Made by a program: the position numbers and the translations under genes
Notes under the pieces: generated by a model
What the model saw: the letters and a program-made list of their open reading frames with translations, nothing else
What the model was told of the DNA's origin: nothing
Database searches by the model: none
Origin: Trichostrongylus colubriformis
Taxonomy: Eukaryota; Nematoda; Chromadorea; Rhabditida; Trichostrongylidae
Reading direction: 5' to 3'
NCBI GenBank assembly: GCA_963978905.1
Contig: OZ022256.1
Coordinates: 1,843,501 to 1,907,500, forward strand
Length of the DNA stretch: 64,000 nucleotides
Shown: positions 10,552 to 20,950 of the stretch, one piece after another
Layout: the number at the start of each line of letters is the position of its first letter
Position numbering within the stretch: position 1 is the first letter of the stretch

Positions 10552-13500
10552 ATGTATTTCATTCTACTTTCCTCAACGCTGCTCATAGGCGTTGTGCGGT
10601 CGCAACAAATTGTCGATTTAAACTGTACCGAATCTGTCCAAGGTGTCGCAAAGGTAAGTCGTCCTGTTCTTTCATCAGAGCGAAGAACTGCGAACACACA
10701 GAAGGATTTGCTGGCCGGGCCCAGACGGGCTTATCCAGGGTACTCCGGGAGTCGCAGGCTCCTCGACAGGGGGTCGTATTCGCGGGTGGGAGGGAAAGAG
10801 GGGGGGGGGTCGTTATCGCTGAGGTTAGCAATGGTCCTAGGTTATACGTGAACCGGAACGTGCCGTTGACTGGCACAGCTATCTGTGCAAATATAATTTA
10901 AAAATTAAATTTGTCATATTAAAGATAACCTGGAAGGTTTGTTCGTAAACGGCAACCAACACAAATAGAAGTTAAAAGGGGGGGGGGGGGGCGTTTTCAT
11001 GTCCCGGGAGAGAGGGGGAACCGAAGCGGTTATTTTCCTCGAAGCCTGAGAGTGCCCGGGGCTTACCCAAAGCTCACGAGCTCATCTCTCAAAAAAGGTC
11101 AAGTGTAGTACCGATTGTCTAAGCTTGTAGTACGCATGTACAAAGACAAATGTGCTTTCGCTAGTCACGTGCATGTTTTTGTCTATGAAATATCAGCGTG
11201 ATCAGCTCTTCCTTTCAGTACGCCCCATCAGCGGTAAACTGCGCAAACAAATTGTCCGATGACAATTGCGCTGTACTTTACCCGAATGCAGTGAAAGTGG
11301 CCACAAATACTCCTCGAGACGCAAAATGCACAGGAAATCCTCCAGCACTGGTGAGTGCCCACATACTGCATTTACTATTGCTACGGTAGGACCCTGCGTT
11401 TGAGGCAATCGTCCACGGAAATTCAAGTTCACTTGCCCGCATATTTATATGCGCATGTAGAACTAACTAGCTCTAACTGAGATAGAGCTTCAAAAGGTGA
11501 CGGACGGCGGGGTGGGGCGTCTGAGAGGGTTTGAACGCTAGACAGCTGAAGACCAGTGATACGACATTCATGTAGTTAGAGACGCAGAGCGAGAACACAA
11601 CCAACATTGGGCGCGGAAATTCGAACTACGCCCTGACCGCTTACGGATGTTCAAATGTTGCTTGGCGGGAATTCCAACGAATGCTTTACTTCCAATTTTC
11701 GAGTTCTGCTTAGGAATGTAGGGAAAATTTCGGTTGTTTTCGTGTTTCTGTCCTTGTACTTATCCAGTAGAATGATTTTAGAGGAACCAGAATCATAGAA
11801 TTTTCGTGGACGACTCCTTTGAGCCCAGTTTCTCAAAAATGTCCGCAAATAATTATTGTAAATTGGTATTGATAGGGCTAGAACCACACCTTTTCACATT
11901 ATTGTGTAAAAATGAGACAATTTCAATATCTTTGAATTTCAGAATCCCCAACTGATTGAAGCAGCGATTCACCTTTGTCCAAAAACTTGTGGCTACTGCT
12001 GTCTGACACCCGCCTACTCATGCAAGGATAAACCACGTGAGTAGAATGGCTTTTGAACCGATTGAAAAACAGCGCCAAGCACGTTTTGTTTGAGAGCCAC
12101 GAGTCCCATGCGCATCTGTGACGCCGTCAATGTGCCAAAGTACGGAGTGGAAAGCTATTCTCGAATCTGATTGTCCGAAAACGTGCGGTCTTTGTGATTC
12201 AGGTTTGTCTTGATTTCTGTAATGGATTTAGAAGATCCACGTTCAAGTAAAAATCGATCCGCGACAAAGGAACAGGTGTGCAAGCGGCTGTGGTGGGTAC
12301 ATAAAAGCCGAGGTAGAAACAGTAGACGCAAGAACCCTGTAACTTCTGACGGAGCTCTCAATAGATGCAGTAGGAGAGCAGTGTCCCCTCCATGCTTTCA
12401 AGGCACCAATTTAGATTGTGTAGAATGTAGTGGCCCAGTGCAGACTGTTCATAATCGAGCTAGTGGGACATTTTATTAGGATTTCGATTTTATTGGTTGG
12501 ATTTTGAGCAGAACAATGTAGTCACTACAGGTATCCATAGTCTTCTCCACTTTTGTGGCAGCGTTTAAATATCTCTCTTCTAAACTCCGCCGGTAGCGCT
12601 CCGAGGAACTCAGCCAGCGCCAACCTGGCTTCTTTCCAATTTTAGGAGCCTTAAAATCAAGCTCGTAGATAATTTCCAAACGAGCAGAAGAGGTGAAAGG
12701 TCTAAGGCACGAGTGACGCTAGCAATATGTGGTCGTGAAACAGAGTAAGCTCTACTTTCTCCGCCTTTTTCCTAATGAGCATCCGTAGCTGTTTGGTGGT
12801 GGAGCTGTCATCAGTTTCAAGGAAAACGTACACCTCTTTTGAGGTTATCAGATCCGAATCGCTCGGAGTAGGTCAGTTTGTGCGGCATCCATAGGGCAAG
12901 AAGGGTGCAGTATACAAGTGAGTGAAAGCATTCATTGATGGCCGAGCTTAAGTAACCGAGGGTCTGCCCCATTTGCCGAATGCTGGCTTTTCTTTTGAAA
13001 GCAGCTCAGCGGGTGTTCGTTCGATGTCCATATCGACCATGATCTTCCAAGCCATTACCCCCATACTCGAAGCGTTCAAACCACTGAGCAATCGTGAATT
13101 TGAAAATAATCTTGTTTGTGTTCTGCCATGCTTTGCCCCAACAACTGTGCCTGTAGAAGATGACAAACGACCCGTGGGGAGTGGTTGTCCATTATTTCAG
13201 AAATGGCTACGATATCAGCAGCTGAAAGAGTTTTTACGAAGCTTTCATAAGCTTCGGAACCTTGCCATGTCCCTTAATTGCTACAGAAGTCTTCTGTTCA
13301 AAAGGCAATTCCAATTTTTTTCATAAAAGTGCCTCACTTTCCGAACAATCTCAAATAATGATCGATTGATTTATGCATGACTGCATGAAAAAGGAAGGAT
13401 CAAGTTTTCAGCCTGCTTTTCGCATTGGGACATGCCACGCACTCCAGTTCTGTCCCGGGGATGGAGGGAATGATGCAGGTTTGGCCCCGCGTCATCAAAA

Positions 13501-15145
13501 TGGAGCGCGCGCCACTTCTACGCTACAACGCCTTTGTCTCCATGGTTTGGTGCATGATTCACGCAAGACAAGCGGCTTCTCCTTCAAATTTAGTATATTC
13601 GTTCATCTATACAGGTGATTTGAAGTGAGAACATTTTATGAGAACAAGGATAGGCAAATGTGACAAAAAATGTATGCACTAATCTAATACATGCCTGGAC
13701 CTGAAACTGAACGCTGTCGTCATGCTGAAATGTTATCTTTGCATTCACAATGGGCTGAGGTAGAGTAGTGACAGGAGGCGCGCACTCCCACCTTCATGGT
13801 GCGTTGATCAAATCCCGCATCAACGCTCCCCCAGACCAATCAAGTCCTACATCCATCCGAGTTCAGAATTGATACCAGACTTGTCTGGGAGGATAGAAGC
13901 ACTGACTTGTACATTGGCTGGTCCCCGCAAGTATGGCCCCAATTGTATTCAGCTGCCACTACGATTCTGAATGAAACTCGAATGCCTGGCGTATGCCAAA
14001 GAAAGGATTGACGCCAAAAATTATATCTTTTATCACCAGTTCAGGCTCGTGCGTCGATGTGGCACCTAACTGCAATCTGGACGGTGGATTTATTTGTCAA
14101 AGTGCGAACCTGCAATCGTTCGCAAGGGTAAGCGATGTCATATTTAAAAAATTATTAACATGATTCGAATGTACATACAATAATTCAAGCAAAACTGCAA
14201 GAAAACTTGCGGATTCTGTGACGATGTTTCAAAGGTAATACCAGGTGCACCAGGAGCAACAGGTGAGGGCATTAATACACGAATTACATATAAATTCACA
14301 CAACGGCTCCAAACTCTTGGCATTGCAGGTGCCGTATGTGGAATGGATCCAAGGTGAATTTTTGGCATACCACATCTAAATCGTGGTGGGAACGCTGCTA
14401 ATAGTTTCAAGACGGTCTCTTTGGCTTCTTTTCCTGCCTGACCACGCCTCAAGTTTTGAGCACATTTCTGGAGTAATAGCGGAACACTGAGAAAAGACTG
14501 ACCCCCTTTGGTTCCTCTTTGTCCATAATGCTGGGAAGCTGCGAAGATTCGCGCACGGAAAAATGAGTTGCTTCGGTACCTGTGATTATGTTGTATCCGC
14601 ATGATAAGGGCTGCATGCAAAGTTTCACGCGAAAACGTGGGAGTCCGGCCAGGATACAGCTCCTCGAAGTGTTGACCATTAGGGCGGGGCCTCAGAATAA
14701 ATGCCCGCCTCGTTGTCCACCGCTGTAGGATACGGAGAGTGGGACTGTTTACGTAACTTTCTGTTCACACTATGCGTCTCCGACTGCGGCGGTCGACGGG
14801 GTGGGCATTTACCCGAGGCTCCGCTACCTCGGCCACTACTTTGAGGAGCGGCATCTTAGCCGGATTCTCACTTTTTCGCGTGAAACATTGCATGCGGCTC
14901 TTATCAGGCAAGTACAACATAAATATATGGGTAACAGAGAAACTCATTGTTTGGTGCACGATCCTTTGAAAATTCAAATCTTTTCATCTGTCCTTGAACG
15001 CATTCAAAGAAAGGTGGAAATATCGTCGGTGATCGTCTGTGTTTTAAGATGTGCAACCTGGGTTCGCAATGGATTCTGCACTAGCCCTCACTATACACAT
15101 GCATACAAAATGAAGTACTGTGGACACGCTTGTGGTATGTGCTGA
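10552..15145 (+). CDS. gene B: secreted four-ShKT-domain protein, 237 aa, eight exons
   Basis: Exons: 10,552-10,653; 11,219-11,350; 11,943-12,036; 12,095-12,202; 14,045-14,127; 14,190-14,262; 14,329-14,353; 15,049-15,145. They sum to 714 bases in frame. A signal peptide (MYFILLSSTLLIGVVRS) and NCTES sequon are followed by four ShKT domains with signatures CPKTCGYC, CPKTCGLC, CKKTCGFC and CGHACGMC at the C-terminus. Exon 6 is six codons longer than in gene A, adding a Gly/Pro/Ala-rich linker (VIPGAPGAT) between domains 3 and 4. Exon 4 uses an unusual TTTGAG acceptor. It is the paralogue of gene D (same length), and exons 1-3 with their introns are much closer to D than the rest. Secretion is predicted; the target is unknown. 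Confidence 0.88.
14555..14955. repeat. foldback element in gene B intron 7
   Basis: The left arm (CCGCATGATAAGGGCTGCAT, then AAGTTTCACGCGAAAA..., then GGGCGGGGCC) is mirrored by the right arm (TGGGCATTTACCC..., TTTTTCGCGTGAAACATTGC, TGCGGCTCTTATCAGGC). The same element sits in intron 7 of gene D (43,370-43,940). A right-arm-like piece lies at 34,400-34,645, just before the pseudogene, and weaker relatives are at 9,080-9,240 and 37,920-38,080. Confidence 0.7.
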
Positions 15146-17358
15146 GAAGAAAGCCCTTTAACTGCCTCTCTGAACAGCATTTGTACATTTATGAGTATTA
15201 TTGATGCATAACTATTTGTATATTTGTGTATTTGTATATTTCGACGCGCTGACAAGCGTTCATTGGTTCCGCGATAACAGTAAAGTGGGCTATTGTCGTT
15301 GTATTCGTGTGCAGGGGCATACTACATAGGAACAGTGACTCATTCACTGTTAGAATGGTTGTGCTGTTCTGTACTCTGCATGGAAAGAAGTGATTGGAGT
15401 TGTGCTGTCGGTATATCGGTGATGATGACCAGCAAATTTGCTTCTTGGTGTTTACAAAGTGTGCAGCGAATCAGGAAGACGCCTGTATACCGATTACTCT
15501 AAAAGCAACAGTAGCTCAGATCCTCTGAAAGTTGCAAAAGCGATTGGCGCGGTCATAATGAAGGGTTGCATGGATATGGCACTGATGAGAAATTGATAGT
15601 GCATACAAACAAGTAGCTTCTCCATGTGCAACTCTCCAATAATCTCGGCATTTTTAACACGATCAGTAATACGCTTGTGCTGAACCTCCGCGATTGTTAT
15701 GGTATTTATTATTCGGCTAACCTTTCAGCAAAGCGTCTTCCTCAGAGTCTGTAAAGCCGAAACGTATCAGGGATACGAAAAGTGGAGTACCCTCTTCAAA
15801 TTACTATAGAAAACTGAGGGTGAATCAATCTCAGGAGACATAATGAAAAGCACCTGACCTTTTGAAAATGTGGAGCTCGTTTGACACCTTAAAGGCACTC
15901 TCCGCGATAAGGTTAACAGCTATTTACCCTGCCGCAGCCGAAAGACCTCCCGGTGAATGGCGCGGCTGTACCCTTAGAGCGGCGCCACGAGCCCTCCTGG
16001 CAGCGCAAAGCCAGCGCGAGGCAACTGGGACCCCGCCCACCAATTGGCGACCCCACCCGGCAGTGGACGTTTCTTTTTCCAACGACATTCCAGAGAACGG
16101 GACGTCGCTATTTGCTCACCCATTGTTGTGTGGAATGTCGTTGGACCTTAATATCAGCTGATTTGCTTGAGATGGTTAAGGTGTTACATTTTTAGTTTCG
16201 CTCAGTTTCTCTTCATTTCAGTTGATAAGTTTTTGAAAGCTGTGTTTTACGTGTCTGCTTCTTTTTTATCATGACTCTGTTAAGTATCTTATGTTAATAT
16301 GTCGTAATTTATCCCAAGCATGTTTCGGCAATGTTTAAAGATGCTATTCGCTTACATATTTGATTCAGGTTTGTCATCAACCAGTGTGTCATTCATTGAT
16401 GCTTTTTATAATTCAAACATGATGTCACTGAGAACCCCGGTATGTTTTCTTTTTGTTTTCTGTTGCTTTCTTGAAATGTTTAATTTCAGTTTGATCGGAA
16501 ATGCTCTCACTGAGAAAGGATAGTTGTATACGGTGGCAGTTGTATATGCCCCCAAGGTCGGGACAGTCTACTTATGGAACCCCCCCCCCCCCACGGACAT
16601 TACTATTAGCTAGTAGCTTCTGCTCTACTCTGGTGTCAATTCGTTCATAATATCAATGTGGTGACGTAGAGACACATAGCATCAGACAGTCGTGATAATG
16701 GTCTCACTGAGCGCGAGTGGGACGTTGGTACAATCTCTTCCTCATGTCTCAGATTGAGCTACGAATTAACCACTCCACAGTTGCCATCGGAGAGAGATAG
16801 CATTTGCTCCACTTACTCCATTGTCGATATTACAATCACAAGGGAATAGCCAACTGCCAGGAATAGGAGAAGATGTGTTAGGTTGCTTGGAGTTCTTGCT
16901 GCTTTGAGTGTTCCACTTTCTAAATTATTTCCTGTATTGGAGCCTGCTTTTCGAGAATAGCAATTTTAGCTTTAGAACAAATTCTGAATTTTTCTGAAGT
17001 CTTCGAAACAAAGTGGACGAATGACACTCCACACCATGTCTCCTCCTCAGGCACGCGAACGACCCGCTTATTCACCGCATCATGACATATAATGAAAGCT
17101 GGATTCTGGAGTACAATGGACGACAATCTGCACAATGCTTGGCAAAGGCCCAGCTCGTAGGAGTCAGCCTCGTCACCATGCCGGCGGTACGGTATAGAAA
17201 CTAGTTCAAACTCGCTCTATGAATCTCGGCGAAACTGTTACGACTGAAAAGTACTTGAGGAACTTGCAAGGTGCAACGCAAACTGCAGTTCGTAGGCTCA
17301 GTATTGATCAATCGGAAGGAACGTATCTCTCTTCGCGATTGCGCATGGCCCCATACTA
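15146..17358. other. intergenic region after gene B, no recognised gene
   Basis: Colinear with 46,830-48,613 in copy 2. Two minus-strand stretches keep a similar reading frame in both copies: around 15,590-15,710 (VKNAEIIGELHMEKL; copy 2 VKNAEINGELDMEKL) and around 17,040-17,210 (PYRRHGDEADSYELGLC; copy 2 PYRRHGDEADPYELGLC). They may be exons or relics of an unrecognised minus-strand gene. There is a run of C at 16,580-16,591. Confidence 0.45.
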
Positions 17359-18877
17359 CACTGAAGTGCAAAACTTAGGGACGACATAGATATAGTAACA
17401 TAAAACACTAATGACTGGGTGGAAAAAAAAATGAAAGTGTGGGAGCATGTTGCCACTCGCCTAAGGGATATGCACAGGAAGCTGGACTTTTCTCGGTGGG
17501 AGATGAGCTTGAATAAAGAGCCAAATATGGCCGACCGCGCAAATCGAGGCAGTCTATGGATATGAATAAATTTTTTTCTCAATCAGCGAGTAGCTGCAAA
17601 GAAGTGTGGTAGTATGCTTCGATACATCATGTCCCGAAGAGAGCATTTGGATGACTTCACTCGAGGAATAATCATAGGGAAACTCGAAGAAGGTCGAACC
17701 ATGACGAGTGTAGCCCAGGAGTTCGGTATCGCTCACAGCGTTGTTTCACGTGCATGGAGAGCGTTCTGAACCTTTGGTACTGCTGCCCGAAGACGAGGAG
17801 GTGGCCGACTATGGACAACTACACCAAGGGACGACCGCTACATTGTGCAGCAGGCAAGAAGAGATCTTCGTCAGTCGGCGCAACGACGTTTAACATGACT
17901 CTAGGGCAAGCCATCTCACGCACTACAGTGGCAAGGATGGGGGTGGTTTCTTTGCCCGACGACCGTTGCGTTGTGTTCCTTTGACCCCCGCGCATCGGCG
18001 AAGCCGTTTACGGTGGTGCCAGGAGCATGGCGAATGGGCCGATAAGGAACGGAGCCGTGAGCTCTTTTTGGATGAGAGTAGGTTCAGTCTGAGCAGTGAT
18101 TCTGGACGCACCTTCATATGGCGAGAGGTGGGAACACGCAACTCCCCCGGAAACATGTCGAACATGATCGTTCTGGTGGTCGAGGTGTTATGGTATGGAG
18201 AGGCATCATGTTGCATGGCCGTACTGAACTCCAGTTTTTTTAGCATGGAACCCTCATCAGTCAGCGTTACTGCGACGAGGTTCTCCTACATTATGTCCGT
18301 CTTTTCAAAGCTGCAATCGGCCTTGACTTCATTTTCATGGATGACAATGCGTGACCGCATCGGACACCACAGGTGGATGAGCTTTTAGAACGAAAGGATA
18401 TCCGGCGAACGGAGTGGCTACCCGTTCCCCCGACCTAAATCCCATCGAGCACGTGTGGGATGCACTGGGTAGACGCATTGCAGCACGACCAAATGCACCA
18501 ATGACGATCCAGCAATTGCCAAATGCACTGATTGAGGAGTGGAATGCTCTGCCCCAGGAACTCATTACCAACCTCGTAGAGAGTATGGGGCCGCGTTGCA
18601 GAGCATGTATTGCTGTCCGTGGTGATCACACACCCTATTAAGATCCGTCTAACTTCTTCTGTAGTACCATGATAAATCGTGAAGACTTATGTGTAATCGA
18701 CATGGTTGAATAAAAATGTCATAACTATTCGTCTTATTCCGAGTTTCCGTCAACTGCTTTCTGTACAATATCATTAAGGTTCTCTCTTGATATGATATGA
18801 ATTTCATCGAGCTATGTTGTCTGGCAGAGGCACAGTGATCGAAAGTTGCTTTCGTTCCTAAGTTTTGCACACCAGTG
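17359..18877 (+). mobile_element. Tc1-like DNA transposon, 1,519 bp, inactive
   Basis: Inverted terminal repeats start CACTG..GTGCAAAACTTAGG at the left and mirror this at the right, with flanking TA on both sides. The equivalent position in the other duplication copy (about 48,596-48,640) has the same flanking sequence (CCCATACTACA... then GCGGGATCC.CC) with no insertion, so it is a preserved empty site. Confidence 0.92.
17614..18641 (+). pseudogene. Tc1-like transposase, disrupted by stops and frameshifts
   Basis: An N-terminal helix-turn-helix region (HLDDFTRGIIIGKLEEGRTM... SVVSRAWRAF) ends at a TGA. It is followed in frame by the second DNA-binding part (RYIVQQARRDLRQSAQRRLT). After a frame change, the catalytic FLDESRFSLSSDSGRTFIWR block appears. 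The second catalytic block (FMDDNA) has a TGA directly after it where the family has Arg, and the last block is SPDLNPIEHVWDALGRR with a normal C-terminus ending HTPY. All three acidic blocks are recognisable, but no continuous protein is possible. Confidence 0.88.
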
Positions 18878-20047
18878 TACATAAACAACTCTGAAAAAGT
18901 TGAATTAGCTGGACAACAAAACATTGCGGGATCCGCCATACTTATCTGACCTGGTTTCGCCAATAACCATTCCTTCCGCGTCTGGTTAGATTTCTTCAGA
19001 AGGAATGTCATAAGACCCGCCAATGCTATAGCGACCTTCAACGAATTCGCCTCTACATCTCCATGTTCCGGGTAGCCGAGACAAATAATTTGTTGGCGAG
19101 AATCTGCCAGCTCTCATGGTTTTTTACTTGACTGATTAAGTTCTGTATGAGCCGAGATCAGCGCATTCAAAATTATAGGTCGACAACTGCAGGAATTTCC
19201 GATGAACCCAATAGATTTCTGTCATCTTCGATCAAAAATGAAAAGACAGCCTCATCATTTTGATAAACGAGATCCCTTGCTACCTCCGAATGCCTCTAAA
19301 AGATGTCCGCAGTAGGTGGGGTTAATTCTCAATAGTATCAGCAAGGCATCAGTTACCAGCGGTGACGTGATTCTTGCCGAGTCGCTCTCTCGTCTTCTTG
19401 CAAGACTCAACTCGAATGTCGTGTCGCACACCCGGGACCTTCAACGATGAATCGAAGTCATTCGGCTCAGAGCCGTTCCACGTCGTCCACGCCACGATTG
19501 ATTGTCAAGACTTTGGCAAGCCTTTATGGACTATCATTACGTATATGTAGACCAATCGTTCATTGGACGTAAACTGGCATTCGAAAGGTATCACAACTTG
19601 CCAACTAAGGAAAAGTAAGGAGAGTCATCATGGAGGACATATTGAAATGATTGGCTAAGAAAGGTAACTAGTGTAGCATAGCAATCCCTTTATTGTAGAA
19701 AACAACCCACCCACCTTGGGCCGCATTTTTACTCTGCGCTGGCAGGGAGTAGCTGCGTGCAAAAACAGCAAGGCAGAGTGTTACGGGTAAGGTGCAGACA
19801 CGACGCAGACAGCAAGAGAGGGTGGCTTAAGCAGAGACGCACAGATATGCAGCCGCGCCGTGCCGCAGGCACTGCGAAGTATGAACGTGATCTCACGTGT
19901 CTGTCTGTCTGTCGTTCAGTTCGTGGGCCTGCTCGTCGGTCTGGATGTCTGTCCGTACGCAAGTGAGTAATTGTGATAAGACGATAGTAGATATAATTAG
20001 CTGCGCAACACATGGGAAGCTGATCGTGTTGGTGTATCGATTCGAGG
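18878..20047. other. intergenic, no gene seen; R1 repeat at its end
   Basis: Noncoding sequence colinear in part with 48,620-49,080. An R1-family block lies at about 19,735-19,895 (GCAGAGTG..., GAGACGCACAGATATGCAGCC, ending GCGAAGTATGAACGTG). No exon signals of the local family were seen. Confidence 0.45.
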
Positions 20048-20472
20048 TCAAGTAATCATTTTGATGACACCTTTCAAGTGGTTGATGCATGAGTGTTTCC
20101 ACCAAGGCCGTTTTGGAAATAATTCAAAAGAGAACCAGTCTGAAGATCGGAGGTGTACACCATTACCATCCACTATTCGACGCCAACGCTCAGGCAGCTT
20201 GTCGATTCTCTCCTCCCAGGACGGAGGCTGGGACTTGAAGAAGTTGTCTAGTGCGTTCCTGACCTCATCCTTCGTTTCGAACATTTTTCCGTCCAGGGAG
20301 CGCTGCAGATCGCTGAACAGCCAACAAAATCTTATATATCATAAGAGATGACGTCCTTGCCGTAGATATCCATAAGCATAGTATAGGCCTCCTTTGCACT
20401 GAAGCCCGAATTTAAATACAAAAGTAGGCAGTGGCAATGGTACATTTCGTCACGGTGGTGATAATGCACCAT
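20048..20472 (-). mobile_element. mariner deletion derivative (N- and C-terminal pieces only)
   Basis: On the minus strand, a start-proximal piece (LNSGFSAKEAYTMLMDIYGK) is followed within about 50 bases by a C-terminal piece (LQRSLDGKMFETKDEVRNAL, then LPERWRRIVDGNG). In mariner transposases these parts are separated by some 200 residues including all catalytic residues, so the catalytic core has been deleted. It overlaps a foldback element and lies in about 1 kb that is absent from copy 2. Confidence 0.75.
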
Positions 20473-20480
20473 TGCGACCT

Positions 20481-20950
20481 TAAAGGCACACCACGCGATA
20501 ATCCAATTAGTGGCTTGCATTCGTGGGGTGAGTAGGTCCTTGGATTACTGCTCAAACTCCACCCTTGTTGCGGCTGCACGGTGCACCCTCACGGTGTTGT
20601 GCCTGCTTGAGTAAAACCGAGCCACGCCCGCCCAACTGAATCATACACGACGTTAGACGGACGATTTTCCGATGTGGAAGCAGCCTTCGACATCGAAATG
20701 GCTGTTTCATTTGATTATCATCTCCCAAAGCAAGTTCCATTTTCCACGTGAGCGCCACTTTGGAAATTTATTCGTCAAAGGCCGTGTGTGATCCAGCTGG
20801 GTGGGCGTGGCTCGGTTTTGTTCAGGCGGTACAACACCATGAGGGTGCACCGTGCAGCCGCAACAAGGATGCAGTTTGAGCAGTTATCCAAGGACTTACT
20901 CGTCCCACGAAAGTAAACCACTAATTGGATTATCGCGTGGTGTGCCTTTA
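20481..20950. repeat. foldback element, about 470 bp
   Basis: The outer arms are TAAAGGCACACCACGCGATA... and its inverse ...TATCGCGTGGTGTGCCTTTA. The arms are each about 170 bp, also mirroring GCAACAAGG.TG and GGCGTGGCTCGG. It is missing at the matching position of copy 2. Confidence 0.8.

Noticed and set aside
14144..14620. 158-codon minus-strand frame
   Set aside because: It overlaps exons 5-7 and intron 6 of gene B on the opposite strand and is not kept in gene D.
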